A stretch of 64,000 nucleotides of DNA from Spiroplasma endosymbiont of Aspidapion aeneum (GTDB taxonomy: Bacteria; Bacillota_I; Bacilli_A; Mycoplasmatales; Mycoplasmataceae): positions 992,001 through 1,056,000 of the forward strand of contig NZ_OZ034994.1 in NCBI RefSeq assembly GCF_964031045.1, written 5' to 3'. The notes under the pieces are model-generated. The model had not been told where the DNA came from. It ran no database searches and saw only the letters and a list, made by a program, of their open reading frames with translations. This document shows positions 19,099 through 30,740 of this stretch, in pieces. Made by a program: the position numbers and the translations under genes. Position 1 is the stretch's first letter, and each line of letters starts with the position of its first letter.

Positions 19099-20154
19099 CT
19101 ATTGCTTGTAATTTTTTTTTGTTTTTAAATTATTTTTGTTTTTAATGTATTTTGGTTCACGATAAATGCGTGAGACAATTTCATTGCCAACAATTCCTTG
19201 CTTTCTAAGTTCTTCTTTAAATAAATTAAAATCTATATCATGTTCGTGGCCTTCAAAACCTTCAAAATTATAAATTAATGAACCATCCATTTTAATTGAA
19301 AAATCTACAGTTTTATCATAATTATTAACACAATGTATATATATTGTGTTTTCTTTTTCATTTAAAACAATTTCATCTTTATTAATATTATAACCTATTT
19401 TTTTAATAGCATTCATTACTTTCTTAGCATTTTCATGTTGCATCTGCATATTTTCTCTAAGAGCGATAGAATATTCAATTGCTTTAATAGTCGATAGATT
19501 TTGTGATACTGCAGTAGCCTTGATTCTTTTTGTTATTCAATAATCATTTTTTGTTCTTGGATCAAATATTTTTAGGTAATCATTAATTTCAAATTTAGAT
19601 TTTAAGTTTTCAAACTTTATTTGTTTGCAAATATCTAAATAAACTTCTTCTTTACTCATATTAATATAAATGTGTTTTTTTTCATCAAATATTTTTTTTA
19701 CCAAAACTTTATCATCAATATCTGCAAATTGCTTTTTTATCTCCTCTAAATAAAACTCAATAGTATTGTTATTATTATTTGATAGCGCTAGAAAGATATT
19801 CTCTTTTTCTTTATCAATTACAAAATCCTCAAATTCTAATAATTCCATTCTTATGTCATTTAATTTTTTATTAACTCTCTCAGTAATGTTATTTAAATTA
19901 TTATATCTCTCAATTTCATTTTCCACTTCTTCACACTGTGGATTTGTTATTATAAAGTTATCTATTTTTTCTTGTTCAATATTTAGATTATTTTGTGCCT
20001 TAATTAATAAATCCATAATAACTGTATCAATTTTAAAACTACTAAATTGATTTATAAGGTCATTAATTCTATTTTTTAATATGTAAATTTCATTAGAGCA
20101 TATCTGATATCTTTTTTTACAATCTCTTAACATTTCTGTTGCACTTAAACTCAT
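19099..20154 (-). CDS. Coiled-coil protein of unknown function
   Basis: 351 residues, no named family recognised. Seen: residues ~1-130 are strongly heptad-like (KNRINDLINQF; EIERYNNLNNITERVNKKL). A middle helical segment ends near IFDPRTKNDYW (the W is TGA), followed by a compact C-terminal domain. This has a beta-rich part TIYIHCVNNYDKTVDFSI-MDGSLIYNFEGFEG that vaguely recalls small DGxxxxxxxGxxG (DUF2997-like) modules. ATG 20154 has GGGG upstream. It lies between the 740-residue protein and the AAA+ motor; the coiled coil suggests an adaptor or assembly role in that set. Confidence 0.75.
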
Positions 20155-20166
20155 ATATACCCCTTT

Positions 20167-22389
20167 TTATACTTTTCCATATTTTACCTTTAATGCCTTC
20201 ACTAGATTCGGAAAACTATAATTTATTTTTTCAATTTCCTCATTGTCAATATTTAATACGTTCACAATGTATTCATATTTTAACTCTGTTGGTAGTTTTT
20301 TTTCTTCATCAGTGGTTAAAAAATTATTAAGTATGAAATCTATTTGATTTAAATATTCATCAGCTTTTTTACTTCTTAAAATTCTAATTTCGAATTGCTC
20401 TTCACCAATTAAGTTGGCAATGTTATTAATGTTTTTTTCAGAATTATAATATTCATAAAAACTATTTAAATATTGCCCAACTATTGTAATATATCTTTTA
20501 CGATCTTTTATATTTTCTATAGACTGATTTATAGTCGCCATTACCTGATCTACTAAATCGTTATAATTTTTTCAACAATCTATAAAATTATTTTGATAAA
20601 TTGTTTTCATAACTAAACTATAGGTGTTTAACATTACAGCATGATTTTTTCAAATGTGTGATTTATGGTCGATTTCTGAAAACAAACCTATCTTTTGATT
20701 TTTTCAATAATGCTCTAACATTATTTCAACACAATTCAAGCAATCTATAGATCATGGGTCTATATCTGCTTTTTCCAAGTAACCGATTATACTCATCAAG
20801 CTTTTTCAGTTTCAATGATAGTTAAGGTCCTCTAACAATTTAATAAATTTATTAATGCTAGAAATTTTATATGATAGTAATAATTTAACTATATCTTCAG
20901 CTGTCTTAATCTCAGATAAATCGTAAATACATTTTATCAACATTTTTTCAAAAATCTTTTTACTTATTTGTGAACCCTTGTCAAATTTTTCAACTATCTC
21001 ATTATATACATTTGGATTAAGAATATTATCATTTATAAAACTATATATTTTATCCTCAAATTTTTCTTTAACACCTATTCTAGTTAAAACCTCCAGAATA
21101 TCATTTAATTCATTTATTCTATTTTCTTTTAATATGTTATCAAATTGATTTTCAAAATGTTCCTTTTCTTGATTATAAATTTCTTTTAAATTAATAATTA
21201 CATTTTTTTTATTATACAAATAGGGTATTTTCACATTTTTAAAAATACTTTTATTTGCAAGATAATATGTAGTCGATTCTAATAAATCAATAAATGTAAA
21301 TGAGCTATTTAACAAATCATTATTCGACAACTGGTTAGTATAAAAAATAATTATGTTATTAAAACGATCTATTTTCCTTGTATTTACTTTAGAATTATAA
21401 ACTATTAAATATTTAATATTTGAAAATAACTTTTTGTCCTCAATTAATTTCTTAAAAACATTTATATATCTCCCGTTTAGTAGACATAAATCATATGTAG
21501 ATTTTGTTTGAATTTCAGAAAATAACCCTACGGATGTTGCATTGGCAATTACCGTGTCTGAGTTATGTAAGTCAAGAGGAAGCAATTTTTCTCTAGTGTG
21601 AGTTGTATAATTACTTAAAATTTCAATAAACAGTTTCTTTTTTAAATCATTATTGCTATTTATTTTTTTTTCAATTTTTTCATTCTCACATATAATTTGT
21701 ATTTTGTTTTCCTCTTCATTGAAAGAAATAAAAATTTCAAAGGCTATTTGTTCATTGTTAAAAACTGGTTCTATACTATTATTACCATCTCATTCTTTGC
21801 CATCAATAAAAAAACCAACAATATCAGATGGGCTGAAATTATCATTATCATTAGCAAGCAACCTTAAGCAGTTCTCTTTTATTTTTTCATAATCTAATTT
21901 ATATTTATTGTTGTGTGTAGTTATTGAATAATTATATTTTGAGCCAGAAATTCTTTTAGGTCAATTATTTTCCTTATTAACTTCTCATGTGTCTTGAAAA
22001 TTATCAAAATATAATTTAAATAATTCTGTTTTTTGAATTACAGATTTTCCAAATTCTCCATTCTCAATACTTTTTCTTATTTCTTCTGGCACTGAAAGAT
22101 TTGAAATTTGAACGTTAAATAAATTTTGTGAGAAACTATAGTCACCTATTTCAGTTCTTACACACTTAATTAGTAATAGGTCATCTAATGCTTTTTCAAA
22201 TAAGTCTTGTTTTACAATATTAAAGTCATCCTTTAAAATATCACTCAGAGATTTTTTTCTGTCCGGATAATTTAATAAAATTGAATACAATAAAAACTCA
22301 ATATAAGTTGGAAATCTTTTTTCCAAAAACTGTACTTTTATTGGTGTATATTTTTTTGTGTAGGTAAACTCAATATTATATATATTCAT
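20167..22389 (-). CDS. 740-residue protein of unknown family, partner of the helicase
   Basis: Large soluble protein; I recognise no domain. Seen: N-terminal ~100 residues alpha/beta, starting MNIYNIEFTYTKKYTPIKVQ. A middle part (~265-390) has alternating strands and helices (LCLLNGRYINVF; IKYLIVYNSK; NIIIFYTNQL) that could be a Rossmann-like or nuclease-like core. The last ~350 residues are all helical. No membrane segment or metal-binding cluster is evident. About ten TGA are read as Trp, so a standard-code reading breaks it into pieces. Its ATG lies two bases after the helicase stop. The tight junction suggests that it works with the helicase. Confidence 0.75.
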
Positions 22390-22390
22390 T

Positions 22391-25300
22391 TTATTTCTCC
22401 ATTATGTCTTCAATAGTCATTATTCTTGCTGACTGACTTATCTTTGCAATTATATCAGTATAAACTTCTTTTTTTCTAGTTTCATTAGGATTAGATATTA
22501 GCGGAAGATCGACATAAACATTGGCAACAGCTCTTATTGAGCCGATAATAACCAATAGTTCTTTGGCTCTTGAAAATGCAACATTAATCCTTTCATATCT
22601 TTTTAAAAATTCTCTGCCAGTTGTTGAAGATAATTTTTCAGGATTTCGTACAATATTAACTATTACATAATCAGCTTCCTTTCCTTGAAAATCATCAACT
22701 GTTGATATTATAAGATTTATATTACTCAATCGAATATTATTAAGTTCACTCTTTAGTTTTTGCATATGCAATCCATAAAAACTAATAATTGCCAATGATG
22801 GCTTATACTTTGTCTTTTTATCACCTAGATTGTCATTTATTTTTTTTACCATGTCAACTGTGATTGCTATTTCATTTTCATTAAATAAACTGGTTGAAAA
22901 TATTTCACTTCTTTCATATGCAATTTCTTTTCCGAGATCATATGTGGAATCAATTCAATAAACAGAACTATTTCTCGATATAATTAAATCACCCTTATGG
23001 TTAAAAATTTCTAATCCATGTAATTTTTTATCACTTAATTTGGGATCTGTTATCAATTGATTATCATAAAATATATTAACGATATCCGCAATTTGTGAAT
23101 GACATCTATATTGCTTGTTTAAAATTGTTGTTATTGAGCCGTTATTTGCAGATACCATTTCCTTAAATAAAGACTGATCTAAAGTATTATAGAATTCTTC
23201 AAAGTTATAATATTTACCAGTTTTTTTATTCACATATTCAATATCTTCTTTTTGTAATTTTAATATTGGCGGTAATTGTCTATAATCACCAACAAGTATT
23301 AAAACTTTACCATATACTAATGGCATTAAGATTTCAATAATAGTAGCCTTGGACGCCTCATCTATAATAACATATTCAATGTCATCGTTTCTCAAATCGA
23401 TATTATTTATACAAAGATCTTTTTGGAAATTTATTTTATCAAAACGGTATAAATTTGTTGAAGTAAGTGTCATTGCAAATATGTTTATAAGTTTATCTAA
23501 TATTAAATTTGAGTATTTTTTCGTTTCATTTATAAGTTTTTTTGAACAATCTTTAATTGAAATATTATCTTTGTCTAAATCGCTACCAAATATATTTTTA
23601 GTATAATTATTTACAAGGTTATATATAGGATTTAGAATATTTTTTCGTTTAGAAATTTGATCTAGCCTGCTATCAACTTCTTTTAACTTAATATCCAAAA
23701 ATTGATTTACTTTTTCATTTGAAATATCAACATCAATATTAAATTTTTGTTTCATTTCCTTAGCCAAAGATGATAATTCTGATAATTGCATACTTGCGTT
23801 AGAGATTTTATTTGCTCTAATTATTGAAAGTTTGTTTTTTTCAATTTCTAAAGATTTGATATTTTCAAAAATATCCTCTTTTTCAATATTATTTTTTTGC
23901 TTATCAATGCTTTTTTTGTAAATATTCAGTTTATTAATTACCATTTTATACAAGTTAACAAATTCATTATATATATCAAATTTTTCTATAATAAAAAGCT
24001 TATTTTTTAATGATGACTTAAGATTTTCTAGATTTTTAAAATCAACATTATTCTGAGTATCTTTAATTTCCTCTTTTAACTTCTTAATTTCCTTAATCAT
24101 TGGAATTCTTGTATTTATTAAATTAGAAATGGTTTTCATTTTTTTAAATATACTGTCAAAATCATAATCTGAGTATCCCAATTTTTTTACTAAAAAAGAA
24201 TCAATGTATATGCCAATATCGTCTGCTATTTGCTTATCTATTCTTTTAGAACTGTCAAATGCAACATTATAATCATCCTCATCAATACATAAAGCTAATC
24301 TATCAATATAAAACAAATCCTTATTTAAATTAAATAAAACTTTTTCTGAGTTAGAATATTTAGTGTTTAAATTAGATATTTCATTACTTATTTTCTCTAT
24401 ATTAGAGTCAAGGCTTATAATTTCTTTATCTGAATCGTATACACTTTTATTCACATTTATTAATAAAGAAATTTTATTCTTTAAATCATTTATTTCATTA
24501 ATTTTATCCGGGGAATAAAAATTATCATTCAATATTTGACTATTTATTGACTTGTAATAATTATAAACAACATTTTCAGGCGTATAATTATTATCTCAAG
24601 GATTAGCTTGTGAAGACAACCTAATTTTATTAATGTCTGGTGACCTTGGAAGACGTTCAATAACATTATTAATCGCTTCGTGATTCTGACTAGAAATCAA
24701 AATTTTACAGTTTCTTTTTGCCAATTGGTATGCTATCTCAGAAATAACTTGTGTTTTTCCAGTTCCAGGCGGACCTTGTATAACAAATATATCCTTAGTA
24801 TTTAAAGCTTGTATAACAGCTTTTTTTTGATAATCATTTAATTTAAAATAAAATTTTATTTCTTCTTCGTTAACATCGATTTCAGATTGTGCTAACTCAA
24901 TTAATTTAGTATTAAACAAATAATTTATAAGATAAGGATTCTTGGTTTTTCCTTCAGAAATTTGTCGAAGTACATTTCTGTATCTATTAATTAATACTTC
25001 TTCCCCAATGCTCATTTGAATAACATACCCTTGGTTCAGAATATTTTCCTTTGATGATTCATAATTATTATCTAAGTTTTCATAACATTCATAAACAAAT
25101 CTCTTTATTCGCAATTCATTCATTGTTTCTTTATTTGTTTCAATATACTTATTTAATTTATTAATATCCCCTAAAAATATTTTATCCATTGATTTTCAAT
25201 ATTCAATAAATTTACCAGAACCTTGATATTCATGTATCAAATCGTCTAATTTTATTTTTTCAATATTCTCTGAAATTTTTTCAAATTCGAAATCATAATA

Positions 25301-26218
25301 ATTTGATATATCTGTTTTAGCATAAAAATTATTATTATATTTCTTATTAATATTCAAAGGACAAAGATACAACTCAAGACCTTTTTTAATAAAATTAAGA
25401 TCTTGATTTTCTTTAACAAGAGTGTCAATACTTAAAATATAAATATCTATGTATGGAATTTTAGTTTCTTGAACAATATTCAGGGCATTGTATTTTAGAT
25501 AAATATATCTATCATTTGATATATCGGAGATAAAATACTCCTTAAAATCCAACTTGTTAAATTTGGTTTTTATTTTTAATACCTTAATTTTTTGCAAGTT
25601 TAAATATGGAACGGCATCTCTTCTGCGTATATCAATTTGATCCTGACAAAAATCTATATATTTTAATCATTTTTCCTTATTCTCATTAAAACTAGTATGA
25701 ATCTTATTTATTTGCATAATGTTTGTAGAATTTATTATACCTCTTTTGATAATTTCGTTATCAGATATTTCTTTTCCAAACCTAATTGTAAAAATTTCAC
25801 AATTGCCTATAGTAGTTTCAAAATCTTGTGGTTTTGGTTTCAATTTAGTTATAAAAATATTATTAATAATCAAGGATGGTCTATTAGGATTGATGTCTAT
25901 AAAAAAACCTATATATGAATCTTTTTGAAATTTGTCTTGACTAGATTTGTTTAGTACAATTCTTATTATTCCGTCAAAAACTTCTTTGTCATTATTTTTT
26001 AATTTCCTTTTTGAGTCACTCAAAAGACAAATAAAACCTTTCTCTACTATACTATTCTTTAAAAAAATAATAAAGTCATTAAAATTATTTACATTTTTGA
26101 TTTTTAATTTTTTTGTAAATAAATCTAAACCAGTGTTATTATTAGCAAATAGAACATTTTGAATGTATGAAAAATCTAATATTAGTTCTTTATCTTCTGA
26201 AATAATTGTTTTTGCCAT
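22391..26218 (-). CDS. SF1 helicase, UPF1/DNA2-like, with large coiled-coil insertion
   Basis: 1275-residue superfamily 1B NTPase. Seen: an N-terminal ~450 residues of unknown fold; Q-motif-like FKLNDYQKKAV; motif I IQGPPGTGKTQ (482-489); motif II IIDEASKAT (DEAS 953-956); motif III LVGDYRQLPP (~977); motif IV-like NKQYRCH; motif V TVDDFQGKEAD (~1174); motif VI INVAFSRAKE (~1212). The ~450 residues between motifs I and II are mostly long charged helices, far more than in UPF1. All core motifs are intact, so it should hydrolyse ATP on RNA or DNA. Ribosome site AGAGG. Four TGA split it if the standard code is used. It heads the five-gene set with its own promoter. Confidence 0.9.
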
Positions 26219-26234
26219 ACAACCTCTTTCTTTT

Positions 26235-26240
26235 ATTATA
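26235..26240 (-). promoter_or_regulatory. Extended -10 box of the helicase operon
   Basis: On the minus strand the sequence reads TGTTATAAT (TGn plus TATAAT), 16 bases before the helicase ATG. Transcription would start near 26228, giving a very short leader that still includes AGAGG. This gives the five-gene set a promoter separate from the ABC pair upstream. Confidence 0.6.
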
Positions 26241-26306
26241 ACACAATAAATTCTGTAATTTAATTGAAAGTAATTGGGAGATAATCAGCCAAATAAATTC
26301 TAACAT

Positions 26307-26975
26307 TTATTTAGGTTTATTAATATCTAAAATTTTTAAAATTTTCCCTTTATCAATAAGTATTAATTTATCAACAAATTTTTGCAACTTATTTGCATTT
26401 TCATTTCTAACAGTAAAAATAACAGAAATTTTTAGAGATTTTATTGTATCTAATATACTCGACACTATTTTAGTTTGCTTTTCATCAATGTTTTCATAAG
26501 GTTCCTCAATTATTAATAGCCTAACATTCAAACTTAATGACATAATTAATAAAATTATTTTTTGTTCTCCTATTGTTAAGTCACTAATTTTTTTATTAAT
26601 AGTCTCTAATCTTACACGAAAAAAATTACAATAGTATTTAAAATTATCTAATACTATTTCTTTATCATCTTTTTTAACTGAGGCATAGTATAAAATGAAA
26701 TCGTCGGGTTTTAACCTTATATTATATTCAAAAATACGAGGAATATAGAATGTTTTTCTTATATTTTCCAATTGATTATGCTGTTCTTTGAATAAAATAT
26801 TTATAGAACCAGAATCTTGATTAATAATTTGTAGAATACATTTAACAAGCGTAGTTTTTCCAGCACCCTTTGCGCCAATAATTCCCAAAACTTGATTATC
26901 ATCTAATTCAAAAGAAATACCATTCAATACATTTGTAGAACCATAAGTTTTTGTTAAATTATTAACTTTTAACAT
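26307..26975 (-). CDS. ABC transporter ATPase, lacking the switch histidine
   Basis: 222-residue nucleotide-binding subunit. Seen: Walker A IGAKGAGKTT at ~33-42; altered signature LTIGEQKI in place of LSGGQ; Walker B RLLIIEEPYENID. The usual switch histidine is missing: the H-loop position reads VIFTVRNEN. The Q-loop region is also unusual (KTFYIPRIFE). It starts one base before the end of the permease gene (overlap), so the two form a unit. The family resembles export-type (ABC-2, DrrA-like) ATPases. Altered signature and lost His suggest reduced or unusual ATP cycling. Confidence 0.85.
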   Translation of the reverse strand: MLKVNNLTKTYGSTNVLNGISFELDDNQVLGIIGAKGAGKTTLVKCILQIINQDSGSINILFKEQHNQLENIRKTFYIPRIFEYNIRLKPDDFILYYASVKKDDKEIVLDNFKYYCNFFRVRLETINKKISDLTIGEQKIILLIMSLSLNVRLLIIEEPYENIDEKQTKIVSSILDTIKSLKISVIFTVRNENANKLQKFVDKLILIDKGKILKILDINKPK

Positions 26976-28450
26976 TAAAGATCTCCTTCCTTTTTTATCA
27001 TAAAAGAAACATATACAACCGAACCGCTAAAAAAAATTAAAATAGATGAAATAAATATAAATAATAAGCCAACATAACTATTATTCGTACTTATTATTTT
27101 TCTATCTATGTTTGAATTATTTTTATTGTATTTGTATAATTTATAAATAATGTATTCAGTAGATTTTGAAATTTTTAATCCCACTATGTTATCATTAGGA
27201 CTAGATATATAACCAGATAATAACCTATTCATAAGTTTCAATGGGTTATAAATAGAATTATTCTGTTTGTTATAAATTTCTTCAAAATTAGTGTTTATAA
27301 TTTTTGGAGATTGTAAATAATGGTTCACAGTTTCCAAAAACCAGTATGCAACATAATTAGCTATGTCAAGAGTTAATAGTAATTTAGGGTTCTTTTTTAT
27401 AATACCATCTGTATAGTCATCGGGGTTATATTTTAAATCAAAATCGGACCTTAATATTCATTTATTATAAGCATTTATATCATGAAAATTTGTTTTTGTA
27501 TTTGAATTATTTTGAAGTTTCGGATTCGCAATATTATTATACTCAAAATTTATTGACATTAAAGATAATGTTTTTCAATATTTAATATTTTCTGGGTTAA
27601 CTTTTTCTAATCTCTCAAATATGTCAAATAGTGAAATAGAATTTTTATTATAAATTATTTCGGCCCTATTGTATGTAACTTTTTTTTCAATTGCTAAGTA
27701 TTTATCAGTATTATTTGTTAAATTCATATGAAAATTATTATTATTACATACTTTTTGTAATTCTTTTATTTCATATGATGATAACAATGAATTATTATAC
27801 TTTAGAATGCTATAGTAGTTCTGATTTTCACATTGATTTGTCATAAAATTTCTATAATCATTTCAATTGTCATTTTTTGTGGCTTGTAATGAAAAAATTG
27901 ATATAGATAAAGCTGATAGAATTACCGATATAGAAATTATTATTATATTTCTTAATAAATGCCATTTAATAAAAGATGTGAATGAAAGTATCGATAGGGT
28001 AACCAATGAAAAAAGGAAAAGAAAGGCAATATAGCCAACTGTTTTTTTGTAGTATAATTCTGTTAGATTTGAATTGTCCAATATAATACCTGAGGCTGCA
28101 AAATAATATACAAGTAATAATATAATGTAAAGATAAGTAAAGGAAAAAATTATTGAAAATCTTCATAGGAAAGTAATATAACTATTAACCTTATATTGCC
28201 TCTCAACTTCCAACATGTAGTCTATATCACTATCGACTAAAATTATCTTAATTATATACTGCATAATAAATATAGATATAAGATTGATAAAGAAAATAGC
28301 ACCTCATCATAATTCTGAAATAGTCATAACACTATTTGAAGTTTTATATATAGTAATTAACATCAATACAAGATTCAAAATAACTATAGATATAAAGGAT
28401 ATCCAAATATTTATATTTTTAAATGTTCTTCGTAGCAAAAATTCATACAT
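26975..28450 (-). CDS. ABC-type membrane subunit with large extracytoplasmic loop
   Basis: 491-residue membrane protein paired with the ATPase. Seen: N-terminal helices near residues 12-35, 48-65, 88-115 and two or three more to ~195. A ~270-residue soluble loop rich in Asn/Tyr follows, and a final helix lies at ~462-485 (LLFIFISSILIFFSGSVVYV). Layout resembles an export permease with one long outer domain. Five TGA are read as Trp. ATG 28450 lacks a ribosome site but lies 7 bases after TATAAT (28459-28464 region on this strand), so the mRNA may be leaderless. Substrate unknown. Confidence 0.75.
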
Positions 28451-28609
28451 ATTAATATTATTATACTATAAATTTTTATGTTAAGTCTAAAGAATACGTT
28501 AGACAAACTATATCATCTAAAATCCATTAACAAATATTTATACACACATATAAAATTTATATACTTTTTAAAATTTTATATTTATAAATTTATTAAAAAA
28601 TCATAATAA

Positions 28610-28658
28610 AAAATAAGGGGGCTGCGTGTAATTTAGTATACTTGACTTACCTTATTTT
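28610..28658. repeat. Diverged palindromic repeat (copy 2), possible terminator of tkt
   Basis: Outer arms AAAATAAGG (28610-28618) and complement (28650-28658) enclose sequence that aligns with the palindrome at 6514-6575. The last ~21 bases match that right arm at about 17 positions, and the left arm also matches apart from small gaps. On the minus strand it is followed by a T-rich run, so it may terminate the transketolase transcript. The rest of 28451-28762 is AT-rich with no gene seen. Confidence 0.55.
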
Positions 28659-28762
28659 GTATCTATTCTAAATAAAATAGAAAAATAAATTTTTTTATCA
28701 TAAATTTGTGTAAATAGTAATATTAATTAATTATTACATATACATAAATTAATTATTATTTT

Positions 28763-30727
28763 TTAGTTATTCTTTACTCTACTTAATATTTTTTCAGCTA
28801 TAGCTTCTGGGAAGAAGCCAAGAGCTTTAAATATGTCAGCAGCTGGTGCTGATAATCCAAATCTATCCACCCCAATAGACAAGCCTCCGTTTGTATATTT
28901 GTCTCAGCCAAAAGTAGTTCCCATTTCTAAACTCACTATAAATGTGTTTAAATTTAGAACTTGTTCGCGGTACTCTCTTGTTTTAGCATCAAATAGTTGT
29001 GTACAAGGCATAGAAACAATTCTTGTTAAATATCCTTTTTTATCTAGAATATCTTTTGTCTTTATTGCTAATGAAACTTCACTTCCGGTTGCTATTATTG
29101 TGATCTTCGCATTTTTTTCTTCTTTTAAAACATATCCACCATTATTTACATTAACCAATGTATTTTCAGCGGTGCAAATTTGTTCTAAATCTTGTCTAGT
29201 TGCAAGTATAACTGATGGCTTTTGTGATTCCTTTAACGCTATCGAATATGATGATAATGTTTCATAAAAATCACAGGGTCTAAATAATAAAATATTTGGT
29301 ATACTTCTAATCATCGCTAATTGTTCTACTGGTTGATGGGTTGGACCATCCTCACCTACAGCAATTGAATCATGAGTAAATACATATAAAACATGCAACC
29401 CCATTAGGGCCGCTAATCTAATTGATGGTTTTAAATAATCTGAAAATATAAAGAATCCGGACGCTGTAGGTAGCAAGCCCCCGTGTAATGCAATTCCATT
29501 ATTTATAGCACCCATCCCAAATTCTCTTACACCATACATAATGTTTCTACCTTGTGGTGTTTCTAAACTAAATTGTCCGTCAGCCCCCTTTATTTTAGTG
29601 GAAACGCTCAAGTCAGCACTTCCTCCAATAATTTGAGAATTTAATTCTGATAGTTTAGAAAATATTTTTCCAGAACTGGTTCTTGTTGCTTCTGGTTTTA
29701 TAGGCGCTAATTCATCAAAATCTTTAAAATTAATATCATATTCAGATTTTATTGACATCATTAACTTTTTAGCTAGTTCTGGATATTTTTTTTCATATTT
29801 TGCTAGTTGAATATCCCACAATTCTCGGTTATGGATATTTTTTTCTTTAACTTTAATAAAATCATTATAAATAAATTCTGGAATTTCAAAATCATTGTAT
29901 TTTCATCCAAGTTTTTCTTTCGCTTTAGTTAAATCATCCCTTAGAGGCTCTCCGTGAACAGCACAGGTTCCTTGTTTTGGAGCTCCGAATCCGATTATTG
30001 TTTTAACCTCTATATATGTTGGTTTTTTTGATTTTTTAGCGGTTGCAATTGCCTTTTCTATTTCTTCAACATTTTCACCATCTTTAACTAAAATGGTGTT
30101 TCAAGAATATGCAGAAAATAATTTTTGATAGTCTGTAACTGTTGAACATTTTACCTCAGAGTCTAATTGAATATCATTAGAATCATGGATTAAAATCATC
30201 TTATTTAATTTATTTCTTCCAGCAAAAGCAATCGCCTCTTGACAAACACCTTCTTGTAAATCTCCATCACCACATAACACATATGTATAATGATCTATTA
30301 ATTTAATATCTGGTTTATTGTATATGCTTCCTAAATGACATTCAGCTATTGCCATTCCAACACCCATTGCGACTCCTTGACCTAGTGGACCAGTTGTTGC
30401 TTCTACACCATATGTTAATCCATATTCTGGGTGTCCCGGTGTCACACTCTCTAACTGTCTAAAATTTTTAAGATCTTGAATTGTCATTCCATACCCATAC
30501 AAATGTAGGATAGAATACAACAATGCACTACCATGGCCAGCGCTTAATACAAACCTGTCTCTATTAACTCATTTTGTAAAAGTTGGGTCAGCATTTAAAA
30601 ATTTAGAATACAGCGTATAGGCAATTGGTGCTGCACCCAATACGATACCCGGGTGTCCAGAGTTTGCTTTATTTATAGCAGCAGCACCTAAAAATCTAAT
30701 TGCATTAATATTATCTTTTGTACTCAT
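28763..30727 (-). CDS. tkt: Transketolase
   Basis: Transfers two-carbon units between pentose and glycolytic phosphates; thiamine-diphosphate enzyme of 654 residues, normal length. Seen: [16 protein letters not shown] near the N-terminus; the TPP/metal motif [15 protein letters not shown] (~150); [11 protein letters not shown]; and in the second domain [31 protein letters not shown] and [10 protein letters not shown]. Several TGA are read as Trp. Start ATG 30727 has GGAGAGA upstream. It follows a PRD-type regulator by 13 bases. Mollicutes use this enzyme to make ribose-5-phosphate without the oxidative pentose branch. Confidence 0.97.
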
Positions 30728-30740
30728 TTTGTCTCTCCGT

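Noticed and set aside
28833-29267. Long plus-strand frame opposite transketolase (and similar ones opposite rpoA, secY, rplO, truA neighbours)
   Set aside because: Antisense shadows of strongly conserved genes; no ribosome sites or recognisable products.
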